Assembly: GCF_022836845.1 (NCBI RefSeq)
Contig: NZ_JAJNNZ010000003.1
Coordinates: 310,001-374,000 of the forward strand
Source: Vibrio gelatinilyticus
Lineage (GTDB): Bacteria; Pseudomonadota; Gammaproteobacteria; Enterobacterales; Vibrionaceae
Reading direction: 5' to 3'
Length of the DNA stretch: 64,000 bases
How positions within the stretch are numbered: position 1 is the first letter of the stretch; each line of letters begins with the position of its first letter. Made by a program: the position numbers and the translations under genes. A model generated the notes under the pieces. The model did not search any database and was not told where the DNA came from. It saw nothing but the letters and a program-made list of their open reading frames with translations. Shown one piece after another: positions 1 through 8,331 of this stretch.

Positions 1-884
1 AACGAGTAGATGCGAGCCCGCTACTTAAGGCAATGATAGAGCAGGGTGACTCTCGTATCGTTAGCACGGATGCTGAAGGTATTGTTCACTTCCATGCAGA
101 TTTTGACAACGTAGGTTTCTTAAGCGAGAAAGTGACTCAGATTAAAGAGGATTACCCTCAATTTGACGAGCTAGATTGGAAATCTATTGAAGAAACCTAC
201 GAGGAAGTCTTCAACCACAAAGCGTTCACTGGCCGCTCTGGTACCATGTTTGGTTATGAAGGTTTAGGTTGTATCTATTGGCATATGGTGTCTAAGTTAT
301 TGTTAGCGGTTCAAGAAAATTACCGTCTGGCTTTGCTAGAAAACCCTGAAAGTAAAGAAACTGAGCAGCTGTTGGAGTACTACTACAAAGTTCGAGATGG
401 CATAGGATTCAACAAAACGCCAGACAATTATGGCGCGTTCCCAACCGATCCGTATTCACACACACCAAAGCAGCTCGGTGCACAGCAACCAGGAATGACC
501 GGCCAGGTGAAAGAAGAGATCATTACACGATTTGGTGAGCTGGGATTGTATGTTGAGGATGGCGAAATTTCTATCCAACCAACGATGTTGCACGACAAAG
601 AGTTTATAAGCTCTACGCAGACGTTTAGATTGGAAACAGTTTTCGGTGAAAAACAAGCTATTGTCCTAGAGAAGGGCTGCCTTGCATTTACATATTGCCA
701 AGTTCCTTTTGTGTATCACAAAACAGACAAAACTAAACTGACGGTTCAGTTAGAGTTGAATAGTGGCGAGTTGATTGAAATTAACAGTCATGTTATTCCA
801 AGTGAATATAGCCAGGATATTTGTCAGCGTTTGGGTAATATCAATAAAGTTAGAGTTTATGTTCCAGAAAACAATCTAATCTAA
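1..884 (+). CDS. C-terminal part of a probable GH94/GH149/GH161-like oligosaccharide phosphorylase (5' truncated by window edge)
   Basis: The reading frame is open from the left edge (first full codon at position 3), so the ATG at 33 is probably internal and the gene starts outside the window. About 294 residues are visible. The segment GRSGTMFGYEGLGCIYWHMV and the later QQPGMTGQVKEEI segment resemble, from memory, the C-terminal part of large (alpha/alpha)6-barrel phosphorylases of the GH94/GH149/GH161 type; this is recall, not a search. A cytoplasmic phosphorylase splitting beta-1,3-gluco-oligosaccharides would fit the laminarin genes downstream. A strong terminator follows at once. The exact family and the substrate are inferences. 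Confidence 0.45.
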   Translation, partial: RVDASPLLKAMIEQGDSRIVSTDAEGIVHFHADFDNVGFLSEKVTQIKEDYPQFDELDWKSIEETYEEVFNHKAFTGRSGTMFGYEGLGCIYWHMVSKLLLAVQENYRLALLENPESKETEQLLEYYYKVRDGIGFNKTPDNYGAFPTDPYSHTPKQLGAQQPGMTGQVKEEIITRFGELGLYVEDGEISIQPTMLHDKEFISSTQTFRLETVFGEKQAIVLEKGCLAFTYCQVPFVYHKTDKTKLTVQLELNSGELIEINSHVIPSEYSQDICQRLGNINKVRVYVPENNLI

Positions 885-892
885 TGAAAATA

Positions 893-923
893 AAAAAATT
901 CCCGCAAAAGCGGGAATTTTTTT
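893..923 (+). terminator. Rho-independent terminator after the phosphorylase-like gene
   Basis: CCCGC-AAAA-GCGGG stem flanked by A-rich and T-rich arms (AAATTCCCGC / GCGGGAATTT) with a T run. The A/T symmetry means it can also end the convergent lacI-type gene on the minus strand. Confidence 0.85.
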
Positions 924-968
924 ATGCAAATATAATGAATAAAATAGTTAGAGCAAGTTATTTAACAT

Positions 969-1970
969 TTACCGTATATTTTTAACTGAGTGGCGTTCAA
1001 TTAAAGTTGGGGATAAAATAAGATGTTCATCTATAGCCTTATTTCCTTGAAGCATATCAAGTACTTTATTTGCCGCGATGTTAGCCATTTGCTTAATTGG
1101 GAAGTTCATTGTTGTTAAGCCAGGGTTCATATATTGACTGTAGGTATCATTATCGTATCCGATTACCGAGATATCTTCGCCAATTTTTAATCCTCGCTCG
1201 TTACATTCACCATAAACGGTCATGGCAATGTTGTCGTTCATGCAGAAAATCCCAGTTATCTCTAGATCTCGGTCAAGAAGTCTCTTGATCGCTTCATTGT
1301 TTCCCTTGTGATCAAATCTTCCTTCAATCACCATATTCGGGTCATACTCGATATGGTGATCACTCAAAGCATTGCGATAACCTTGTAAGCGATCCCGACT
1401 GTCGATTTTACTTAACTGACCAGTCACACAGGCAATCTTAGTGTGGCCATTTATGATTAAATGCTCAGTAGCAATATAGCCACCCAGTTCATTATCAATT
1501 GAAATGCAATGGTTTGAGATTTCAGGAATATAGCGGTTCATTAACATTGTAGATGGAGTTTGCTTAACGATATCAATAATATCGCTATCACTTAAGGTAT
1601 CAGCTGTTAGTACCAGACCATCGACTTTCTTTGAGTGCAAAAAGCGAATTGAATCTTGCTCTTCTTCATAAAGCTCCTGACCACTGGTAATGATCAGGTG
1701 ATAGTTTTCCTGACGGAATACCTTTTCTACGTTATGCATTAATGGCCCATAGAAAGGGCCATCGAGAGAACCCACCAACATTCCGATACTGTAAGACTTG
1801 TTGGAGGCCAATGCTTGCGCAAATGTGTTTGGTTTGTAGCCTAACTTTTCAATCGCCGAGAACACCCGTTCTTTGTTGGCTTCTTTAACGGACTTATGAC
1901 CGTTGAGTGTACGTGATACTGTCGCTTGAGAAACTTGCGCCAATTCCGCCACTTCTTTTATTGTAATCAA
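969..1970 (-). CDS. LacI-family transcriptional regulator (copy 1)
   Basis: A 333-residue LacI/GalR repressor. The N-terminal helix-turn-helix (ITIKEVAELAQVS, then ATVSRTLNGHKSV) is followed by a periplasmic-binding-protein-like effector domain (GMLVGSLDGPFYGPLMH, GYRNAL, FCMNDNIAM, SVIGYDND). The start is taken as TTG at 1970, because AAAGGAAGG lies six bases upstream and the paralogue at 10019 also begins TTG then T-I-K-E-V; an upstream in-frame TTG at 1991 has poorer context. It is transcribed away from the LamB-type porin gene at 2615, with two palindromic operators in between. It is very similar to the second LacI throughout, including the recognition helix. Inferred role: repressor of the beta-glucan genes released by an oligosaccharide. 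Confidence 0.93.
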   Translation of the reverse strand: MITIKEVAELAQVSQATVSRTLNGHKSVKEANKERVFSAIEKLGYKPNTFAQALASNKSYSIGMLVGSLDGPFYGPLMHNVEKVFRQENYHLIITSGQELYEEEQDSIRFLHSKKVDGLVLTADTLSDSDIIDIVKQTPSTMLMNRYIPEISNHCISIDNELGGYIATEHLIINGHTKIACVTGQLSKIDSRDRLQGYRNALSDHHIEYDPNMVIEGRFDHKGNNEAIKRLLDRDLEITGIFCMNDNIAMTVYGECNERGLKIGEDISVIGYDNDTYSQYMNPGLTTMNFPIKQMANIAANKVLDMLQGNKAIDEHLILSPTLIERHSVKNIR

Positions 1971-2348
1971 TGACAACCTTCCTTTGAACAACCTATGTTG
2001 GAGGCCTTTCTGAAGCCCCTATTTTAACGATATTACTGAGCCTGTGTGATTTTGAGTTGCGAAACGTGATCTCTGTGGCTGAAGGCATGAGTCAAACCTG
2101 GTGGGTATACTTCAAAATAGAAGAACTTTAATTTTTGACTTTAATATTTTTAAGCTGTGATAACTATTCATAAAATATTCTTTGAATCAAATTCAAAACT
2201 ATAAATACAAAGGTTGTACTTTTCAATTATTTGTGGATTGAATAAATATCTGATCTTATTTCAGAGGAGGGAGCTAAGATCTAAGATAAGTGGGGTTTAA
2301 ACGTATATATAGTTTTCACCCTGTTTCAAATTGTGATCAATATCCTGC

Positions 2349-2360
2349 GAAAGCGCTTTC
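2349..2360. promoter_or_regulatory. LacI-type operator, distal site of the porin promoter
   Basis: Perfect 12-bp palindrome GAAAGCGCTTTC, a variant of the GTAAGCGCTTAC family found at eight other places in this locus. Its centre is 211 bp upstream of the centre of the next site (2560). Confidence 0.65.
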
Positions 2361-2362
2361 TC

Positions 2363-2378
2363 TGTGACTTTTCTCACT
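2363..2378. promoter_or_regulatory. Candidate CRP-cAMP binding site
   Basis: TGTGACTTTTCTCACT matches the CRP consensus TGTGA-N6-TCACA at 9 of 10 conserved bases. It sits two bases after the distal LacI-type operator and suggests catabolite activation of the porin or of the divergent regulator. Confidence 0.55.
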
Positions 2379-2559
2379 TTTAAAAATGTTTAGCTCACTT
2401 ATTATAAAGCCAAGTGATGAGGCATGAGAATTTAAGGGCTTGCCAAATAAAATAAGCAAGTGTTTAGTATGCATTATTGCTCTTATAAAACGGTTCAGTC
2501 GATTCCATATAGTGGTTATGGTTCGGCAATAAAGTGAACAAAAATTTTTCTTGCCAAAT

Positions 2560-2571
2560 GTAAGCGCTTAC
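2560..2571. promoter_or_regulatory. LacI-type operator, proximal site of the porin promoter
   Basis: Perfect palindrome GTAAGCGCTTAC centred 49 bp before the porin start codon, in a position that would overlap a promoter. Confidence 0.8.
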
Positions 2572-2614
2572 TTGCGCCTAGTGGAAAATATATAATAAAT
2601 AATATGGAGTTACT

Positions 2615-3913
2615 ATGAAATTATCTAAGCTATCCCTCGCTTGCTTAGTCGCGGCTGGTGGTCTGTCTCTATCGCCAGTGGCTATGAGTGAAGAAAACAC
2701 TCAAGGTTTTGAATTTCATGGCTATTTTCGTGCGGGTGCACTTTATAGTTCAAATGACGATTTCAAACGCTCAAAATTCCCTGCGACTAAAGAGAAGCTT
2801 GGTCGTCTGGGCATTGAATCGGATAATCACTTCGAGTTAGCATTGCAAAAGAATTTCGATACAGCGGACGGCCAAAGCATTCGCATTAAATCACGTCTTG
2901 GCGCAGATAACGCTCAGTCTGGGGGCAAAAACCAACTAAGTACAAGTGCTGATGCAGCAAACGGTAGTGTTGGTCTAGTTGAAACTTTCGTTGAATTCGA
3001 CGGCATCACAGAAACTGGCACAGTTTGGGGCGGTAAACGTTTCTACGGTAAAGATAACTATATCTTTATGACAGACTTCTTCTATACAGATATGTCAGGT
3101 ACAGGTGTTGGTGTTGAAGGTATTGAGCTTGGCGGCAACAAATGGGATTTCGCCTATGTAGCGAGTGATGATGCTGAAGGCGGTTTCTGGGGTCAAGATA
3201 CAAATAACCCAATGCACAGTGTTCACGTTGGCGTGAACTTTGGTTCTTTAGAATTGCATGCAATGGGTAAATATCTTCCTGATAACTTTGTTGACGTTGA
3301 CGGTACAATGACGCAGTTCGCTGATACAGGTGCAGAACTGACGGCGATCTATCACTCAGACTCAGTGTTTGGTTTATCTGAAAAAGGTTTCACCAAATAC
3401 ATCGCACAAGCGGGTCAAGGTCTAGGTTCTGGTCAACTACTAGGCGGTACGCTGACGACTTATAACGCTTGGAAGCCAGGATACGGGGGCGCTATGGGTC
3501 CTTCGAATATGAAGAAAATCGATTCAGGCGATAAGTCGGCACGTGCGCTTATTTGGGGCGGTTACTTCTTTGAAAGTGGTGTAAGCATTTTCCACGCTAT
3601 TCAAGGTCAATATAATGACTTAGAAAAACGTGGTAAAGATTCTTGGGCTTCAGCTATGATTCGTCCGACGTTCCCACTGGCTAAAAACTGGGCACTAGCG
3701 ACTGAAGCCGGCTACCAATATGGCGATTACTCTGATGAAGCTGGAAACGGTGGCAGCGGTTACGACTACAAGCTGACAGTTGCTCCAACCTTATCAATCA
3801 ACACTGGCTTTGGTCCAGCTCCGGAAATTCGTTTCCTAGCGACATACCTAGATGGTTCTGCTCGTGACAAAGCTGACCTATTAGTGGGTATCCAAGCGGA
3901 CATGTGGTGGTAA
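2615..3913 (+). CDS. LamB-type carbohydrate porin (copy 1)
   Basis: 432 residues with a signal peptide of about 25 residues, then FEFHGYFRAG, which matches the LamB N-terminal strand (E. coli VDFHGYARSG). The family segment TVWGGKRFYGKDNYIFMTDF is the counterpart of LamB TIWAGKRFYQ. The protein ends in VGIQADMWW, an aromatic C-terminus typical of outer-membrane barrels. Length is close to LamB (446). GGAG lies six bases before the ATG. LamB proteins are trimeric 18-strand channels guiding oligosaccharides over the outer membrane. With GH16/GH17 genes nearby, a laminari-oligosaccharide substrate is more likely than maltodextrin, but this is inferred from context. Confidence 0.93.
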   Translation: MKLSKLSLACLVAAGGLSLSPVAMSEENTQGFEFHGYFRAGALYSSNDDFKRSKFPATKEKLGRLGIESDNHFELALQKNFDTADGQSIRIKSRLGADNAQSGGKNQLSTSADAANGSVGLVETFVEFDGITETGTVWGGKRFYGKDNYIFMTDFFYTDMSGTGVGVEGIELGGNKWDFAYVASDDAEGGFWGQDTNNPMHSVHVGVNFGSLELHAMGKYLPDNFVDVDGTMTQFADTGAELTAIYHSDSVFGLSEKGFTKYIAQAGQGLGSGQLLGGTLTTYNAWKPGYGGAMGPSNMKKIDSGDKSARALIWGGYFFESGVSIFHAIQGQYNDLEKRGKDSWASAMIRPTFPLAKNWALATEAGYQYGDYSDEAGNGGSGYDYKLTVAPTLSINTGFGPAPEIRFLATYLDGSARDKADLLVGIQADMWW

Positions 3914-3944
3914 TAACGGGTAGACACTGACCTATGTAGGAAAG

Positions 3945-3983
3945 GAGTGTGCAGCTTTAGGGAGTGCGCACACTCTGGTTTTT
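3945..3983 (+). terminator. Probable terminator after porin copy 1
   Basis: GAGTGTGC and GCACACTC arms separated by 15 bases, followed by CTGGTTTTT. Confidence 0.6.
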
Positions 3984-4076
3984 CACAATTTCGATTGTGG
4001 TTCTCGCGATAGGCAGAAACTGGTTTAGCAGCGCAGTTTCCGTTTATATCGCAATGAATGAATTACGTTCATCTAT

Positions 4077-4101
4077 GCCACTTTTTTAAAGTGGCTTTTT
4101 T
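4077..4101 (+). terminator. Rho-independent terminator between porin and malM-like gene
   Basis: GCCACTTT-TTT-AAAGTGGC hairpin followed directly by six T. It lies in the 332-bp gap between the porin and the MalM-like gene, suggesting that the latter has its own promoter or depends on read-through. Confidence 0.75.
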
Positions 4102-4245
4102 GTTTACTGAGTGTTTAAAAACTATCATAGGGGTTAGAGCGGCATCAGCTACTGGAAAAAATATGATAACGTATGCTTAGATCAAAGCTGCAAAGTATTA
4201 ATAAAGGCCTTTTATAAGTAAGGGTCGTAATTGGAAGGTGATGGA

Positions 4246-5133
4246 ATGAAATATACGACATTGGCTCTATGCCTGCTGGCTATGTCTGGATGCACGAGCC
4301 AACCTGGCACGACGCAATCGAGTATCAACGATCATTTGGGGCTGAAAGCTCTTCAATCTTCTGATAAATGTTGCTTGTCTCTTGACCAACTTGACTATCA
4401 AAAAGTCATTAAACCAGAAGCCATTAAGCTAACGCTTACCGATAATTCACCCATTGTTGAGCTAAAAAGTGGTAAGTCATTTGCTTATGGCCTTGCGCTA
4501 CCAAATGCGATTGGCACCATTGAATTAACCGTATACTCAGTCGTTGAAAAAAAAGCGTTCGTTCCTAGTGTGTTAATTCTCGATGAAAACCATAAAGTCC
4601 TAGATGTGATTGATTCGAGTACGATCAAGTACAGTGAGAGCACGTTACTGTATCGCTCGGGCTTTATTGGTGAATACTCATTACCTGTGTTATATCCAAA
4701 TAGCGTGGCGCCGAAATATTTGCTAGTTGTGACAACGACTGAGGCACTCAGTCAATCTACGGCCCCTATGCCGCCGAGTGAATTTGCTTTGCAATCTGGC
4801 CAAGTTTCAGCTGACGCACCGTTTTACTCAACCAATAAGATCCCACACTCAGCAATAGGCGATGTGACGATCGAATTTCGTTACAATCCTGATGGTGTTA
4901 TCAAAGAGAGTGAAGATCAAAAAGGTCAGCGAGAAAAAGCCGTTTCTGAATTCGTAGAAAACGATCAGGTGTCGACGATAAGTCGTTCAGACGAAGAGTT
5001 GTACAATACACAAATAAGAAAAGCAGTTACAGAAGGGGACTTTGAAAAAGCCCTTAAAATTTCGGAAGAAGCGCAGAAAAAAGGGTCCTCAACCTCAAAG
5101 CAAACCTTTATCGATGCAATGAAAGGCTACTAA
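4246..5133 (+). CDS. MalM-like lipoprotein (copy 1)
   Basis: 295 residues from the ATG at 4246, which has GGAAGG seven bases upstream; a TTG at 4231 would add five residues. The signal peptide ends in the lipobox AMSGC (Cys16), so this is a predicted lipoprotein, unlike E. coli MalM, a soluble periplasmic protein. Similarity to MalM is clear in FVPSVLILDEN (E. coli FAPNVLILDQN) and in the C-terminal helix GDFEKALKISEEAQKKGSST, which matches the MalM tail. The role of MalM is unknown; it accompanies LamB in the maltose operon. Pairing with a LamB-type porin here suggests a conserved functional link. A second copy lies at 5689. Confidence 0.88.
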   Translation: MKYTTLALCLLAMSGCTSQPGTTQSSINDHLGLKALQSSDKCCLSLDQLDYQKVIKPEAIKLTLTDNSPIVELKSGKSFAYGLALPNAIGTIELTVYSVVEKKAFVPSVLILDENHKVLDVIDSSTIKYSESTLLYRSGFIGEYSLPVLYPNSVAPKYLLVVTTTEALSQSTAPMPPSEFALQSGQVSADAPFYSTNKIPHSAIGDVTIEFRYNPDGVIKESEDQKGQREKAVSEFVENDQVSTISRSDEELYNTQIRKAVTEGDFEKALKISEEAQKKGSSTSKQTFIDAMKGY

Positions 5134-5307
5134 TTTAAAATCACAGAACCGTTGGTGGAGAACATTGCGATTCTCCACTCGGCATTCTTTAGCTTTGTTC
5201 ATTAAGTGGTCCCACAACGAAATTAGGTTTAGGCGAACAACGAAACCAAGGTAAACAATTGTCTCTGATTAAGAAATTATTTAGTGACAAATCGCAAATT
5301 TAATCCT

Positions 5308-5319
5308 GTAAGCGCTTAC
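5308..5319. promoter_or_regulatory. LacI-type operator
   Basis: Perfect palindrome GTAAGCGCTTAC; centre 195 bp upstream of the site at 5503. Confidence 0.8.
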
Positions 5320-5502
5320 TTTATAGTGACGGTGTTCAAGCTTTGAAAAGTACCTTAAAGTCTCCTCTGTACATCTATTTGTGGCTCGTCTTATACTGTT
5401 TTCTGTAGGAAAAACGAACAACCAGGTGGCGTATCAGCATCACGTGTCAGATTTTACTACTTTCCATGCAGCATAATGACGTGGGTTTTTGGAAGCTTTA
5501 AA

Positions 5503-5514
5503 GTAAGCGCTTAC
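5503..5514. promoter_or_regulatory. LacI-type operator
   Basis: Perfect palindrome GTAAGCGCTTAC, flanked as AAAGTAAGCGCTTACATTT; centre 180 bp before the ATG of the malM-like gene at 5689. Confidence 0.8.
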
Positions 5515-5688
5515 ATTTTTATTGGCAAAAAAGATTGGATATTTGTCGGGTCACTTGAGTTGTAGCGAAATAAAGAGGGAGAAGTTTCGTTTTTTGCCCC
5601 GACTTTTTTACAAATAATTGGCGAAATAAATGGTCTCAGTATGAGAACTGTGGTTCAAAGATGAGTTAGGCTTTAAGAGGAGTCATAC

Positions 5689-6564
5689 ATGATACGTCTA
5701 TTTGTTTTTTTCGCAGCGGTCATTTTGTCTGGTTGCAGTCAATTGGATCCCCGAGGCAATCAAGAAGGTGATGGTTTGGGGCTCCGAGCACTTCAAGAAT
5801 CGATGTCGTGCTGTGGTGCCCATGATCAATTTCCATTTGTTCCACTAGATGAAGTCGTAGAGAAATCAGTGTTAATCGATTTAAAGGCCCCAAGTTACGA
5901 CTTTGCAACGGGCAAATCTTTTTTCGCAGCATTCGAGCTACTACAGACGAATTATCCCCTAGAAATCACCATTATATCGGCGGCAGAAGAAAGTGTATTC
6001 GTACCATTTTTAACCGTCCTTGGGGAAGATTTTAGCGATCTGACAAACATATACCCCCCCCAGATCATTCTTGAGGGGCGCAGTATTTCTCACCCTCAAC
6101 GCTATGTTCTAACCATTACCGTAAATAGTAACGAAACTCATAAAGCCAAGTATATCGTTCTACATACAACAAAAAACTCGATTGAAACTCATACACTTAG
6201 AGACCTACCTAAAGATGTCGTTGCTCAAACAGGGCAAACGATGGCCAACAGTAAAATGCTTCTGAATTCTGATATCGAGCATTCAGCAATTGGAAAAATA
6301 GAAATGTCGGTGATTGGCGTGACGTCAACACAGTTAGCAAAAGAAAGTGTTCTCGACCAAAGCGACAATGACAGTATCTCGGCCACCAATATTGAAAAGC
6401 TTCAAACCTCTTTGACCCAGGCTGAAAAGAGGAATTATGGTTTGGAAATAATCGAGGCTGTAAAAAAAGGCGAACTTAACGAGGCTATGAGATATGTCAT
6501 GAACGCACAAGATACCGACTTAGCTCAAAGCATTTTCACAAGAGCTATCAAGGCGATGCCATAG
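5689..6564 (+). CDS. MalM-like lipoprotein (copy 2)
   Basis: 291 residues with lipobox VILSGC (Cys16). It is a diverged paralogue of the protein at 4246: both have GLGLRAL or GLKAL after the lipobox, a CC pair, GKSFFAA or GKSFAYG, F-V-P after a Val-Phe or Ala-Phe stretch, HSAIG, and a C-terminal helix like that of E. coli MalM (EAVKKGELNEAMRYVMNAQ). The ATG has AAGAGGAG upstream. It heads a probable operon with the GH16 gene at 6660 and the porin at 8332, behind two LacI-type operators. The molecular role is unknown; a periplasmic partner of the porin is an inference. Confidence 0.83.
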   Translation: MIRLFVFFAAVILSGCSQLDPRGNQEGDGLGLRALQESMSCCGAHDQFPFVPLDEVVEKSVLIDLKAPSYDFATGKSFFAAFELLQTNYPLEITIISAAEESVFVPFLTVLGEDFSDLTNIYPPQIILEGRSISHPQRYVLTITVNSNETHKAKYIVLHTTKNSIETHTLRDLPKDVVAQTGQTMANSKMLLNSDIEHSAIGKIEMSVIGVTSTQLAKESVLDQSDNDSISATNIEKLQTSLTQAEKRNYGLEIIEAVKKGELNEAMRYVMNAQDTDLAQSIFTRAIKAMP

Positions 6565-6659
6565 CAACTTGTCAGTTATCCTTTCGGTACCTTCTCTAAG
6601 TATCGTTAGGACAAGAAAGCCATTACTTAATATAAGTGGAATTACAATAAGGAACTCTA

Positions 6660-8225
6660 ATGAACAAGTTTAATAGTAGATGCAGTGTTATTTCTGCCTC
6701 GATATTACTATCAATGGTGGGGTGTGCTTCAACAAGCGAGCCAATATCCTTTACCGCAGAGGAACTATCGGATCCTACAGGCAGTCCATTGCCAATATGG
6801 AATATGGTTTGGAACGATGAATTTGACGGTACAGAAATAGATAAGTCCAAATGGAGTCACGAAGAAAACTGCTGGGGCGGCGGAAATAATGAGCAGCAGT
6901 GCTACACCAAGCGAAAGGTAAATTCTTTTGTAAATGACGGTGTTCTTCATATTATTGCAAAGGAAGGGAGCTTTACTGGCCCAAATAACACGACTGGTGA
7001 TACACGCTCAAAAGCAACATTACCTTATACGTCTGCCAGACTAAGAACTTTGAATAAAGGTGACTGGAAGTACGGCCGTTTTGAAATTCGCGCCAAAATG
7101 CCTCACGGGCAAGGTACCTGGCCTGCCATTTGGATGTTACCAACCGACAACGTCTATGGGACTTGGGCTGCATCGGGTGAAATAGATATTGTTGAAGCGG
7201 TCAATCTCAAAACACAATCTGATAAAAAAGGTGCGGCTGAGGGTGAGGTAGAAAACAGAATTCACGGCACGCTGCATTACGGACGTCAATGGCCAGAAAA
7301 TGTCAATTCGGGAGTAACTTATGAACTACCGGACGGGATCAACCCTGCAGACGGATTTCATACCTATGCCATTGAGTGGGAAGAAGGCGTTATTCGCTGG
7401 TATGTAGACAATGTTCACTATGCCACTCAAGCACAGCGTGGATGGTATTCCCAGTACAAGAAAGACGGCAGATTGGTCACAGCCGAAGGCAGTGCTCCTT
7501 TCAATGAACGCTTCCACCTGTTGTTGAATTTAGCCGTAGGTGGTTCGTGGTCCGCCAATACCAACGAAGGTGGGATAGATTCAAGTGTATTCCCTCAAAC
7601 AATGGCCGTTGACTATGTTCGAGTATTTGAATGTTCTGTTGACCCAGAAACTGGCGCAGGCTGCGCAACCTTTTCCCCAGATGCGAAGTTAGAAAAAGGA
7701 AACCCGGCTCCTCCGATCATCATTGCAGATGAAAACTACGGTAAAGGAGATGAAATCAATATCTTCGAAGACCAATTCCACAAAGTTCTCATGTTGAGTG
7801 GTTATGATCCTGAAAAGAACCTCGAAGTAACAATTGTTGAAGAGCCTAAGCGTGGAAAGGTCATCAAACTGGTTAAAACTGGGGATACCGGGAATGCTTA
7901 CGTGATTTCACCAGAAGTCGACTTAAGCGAGTGGGAAAGTGAAGGTGAATTAGTCTTTGACATGAAAGTCACCGACGCTACCAGCGATTCAGAGCTATTG
8001 GTCAAGATGGATAGTGGATGGCCTAAAGCGGGTGACTATAGTGTACCGTTGAACTCAAGCAATGAATGGCAGTCGGTTCGAGTCAAATTGTCCGACATCG
8101 TATCGAATGGAAATCGATTTGCTGGGGGCAACACCGTTAATCTATCTAAGGTTAAAAACATACTGGTCGTAGAGCCACTAGGACCACTGACGGTTTACCT
8201 GGACAATATCCGACTTGTTCGTTAA
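6660..8225 (+). CDS. GH16 family endo-beta-1,3-glucanase (laminarinase) lipoprotein with C-terminal binding domain
   Basis: 521 residues. The signal peptide ends in SMVGC (Cys22), predicting a lipoprotein. The GH16 domain spans about residues 45-325 and carries the catalytic motif GEIDIVEA: nucleophile Glu174, Asp176, acid/base Glu179. WNDEFDG, GTWPAIWMLP and the late NLAVGGSW motif are typical of bacterial laminarinases (GH16_3 type). Residues about 365-521 form a beta-sandwich-like domain ending in VYLDNIRLV, resembling the ExoP-type galactose-binding-like domain. It lies between the second malM-like gene and the second porin. Expected action: cutting of laminarin or mixed-linkage glucan at the cell surface or in the periplasm; the exact substrate is inferred. 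Confidence 0.92.
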   Translation: MNKFNSRCSVISASILLSMVGCASTSEPISFTAEELSDPTGSPLPIWNMVWNDEFDGTEIDKSKWSHEENCWGGGNNEQQCYTKRKVNSFVNDGVLHIIAKEGSFTGPNNTTGDTRSKATLPYTSARLRTLNKGDWKYGRFEIRAKMPHGQGTWPAIWMLPTDNVYGTWAASGEIDIVEAVNLKTQSDKKGAAEGEVENRIHGTLHYGRQWPENVNSGVTYELPDGINPADGFHTYAIEWEEGVIRWYVDNVHYATQAQRGWYSQYKKDGRLVTAEGSAPFNERFHLLLNLAVGGSWSANTNEGGIDSSVFPQTMAVDYVRVFECSVDPETGAGCATFSPDAKLEKGNPAPPIIIADENYGKGDEINIFEDQFHKVLMLSGYDPEKNLEVTIVEEPKRGKVIKLVKTGDTGNAYVISPEVDLSEWESEGELVFDMKVTDATSDSELLVKMDSGWPKAGDYSVPLNSSNEWQSVRVKLSDIVSNGNRFAGGNTVNLSKVKNILVVEPLGPLTVYLDNIRLVR

Positions 8226-8258
8226 ACGGACAAACTAAAACAATAAAGAAGCAAAGAG

Positions 8259-8270
8259 ATAAGCGCTAAC
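8259..8270. promoter_or_regulatory. Degenerate LacI-type operator before porin copy 2
   Basis: ATAAGCGCTAAC keeps the central AAGCGCT of the family; centre 39 bp upstream of the perfect site at 8298. Confidence 0.5.
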
Positions 8271-8297
8271 TAAAGTTGAAGTCGTCTAATGACCAAA

Positions 8298-8309
8298 GTA
8301 AGCGCTTAC
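8298..8309. promoter_or_regulatory. LacI-type operator before porin copy 2
   Basis: Perfect palindrome GTAAGCGCTTAC centred only 28 bp before the ATG of the porin at 8332. Bound repressor could block a local promoter or transcription arriving from the GH16 gene. Confidence 0.8.
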
Positions 8310-8331
8310 ATTAATCAGAAATGGAGTTTAC

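Larger units (their letters stand above)
1971..2614. other. Divergent regulatory region between lacI-type gene and lamB-type porin
   Basis: 644 bp without a gene. It holds the palindromes at 2349 and 2560 and a CRP-like site at 2363. A TATAAT hexamer at 2591-2596 lies just after the second operator, but using it would leave only about 12 bases of leader before the porin ATG, so the true start point is unsure. The part from 1990 to 2340 is AT-rich with no clear motif. Confidence 0.7.
5134..5688. other. Regulatory region before the second malM-like gene
   Basis: 555 bp without a gene. It holds two perfect GTAAGCGCTTAC operators (5308 and 5503). The remaining AT-rich leader of about 170 bases ends in AAGAGGAG before the ATG at 5689. 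No terminator was recognised after the first malM-like gene. Confidence 0.7.

Noticed and set aside
2332..2348. Second CRP-like half site (TTGTGATC) before the distal operator
   Set aside because: Only the left half fits; the right half does not match TCACA.
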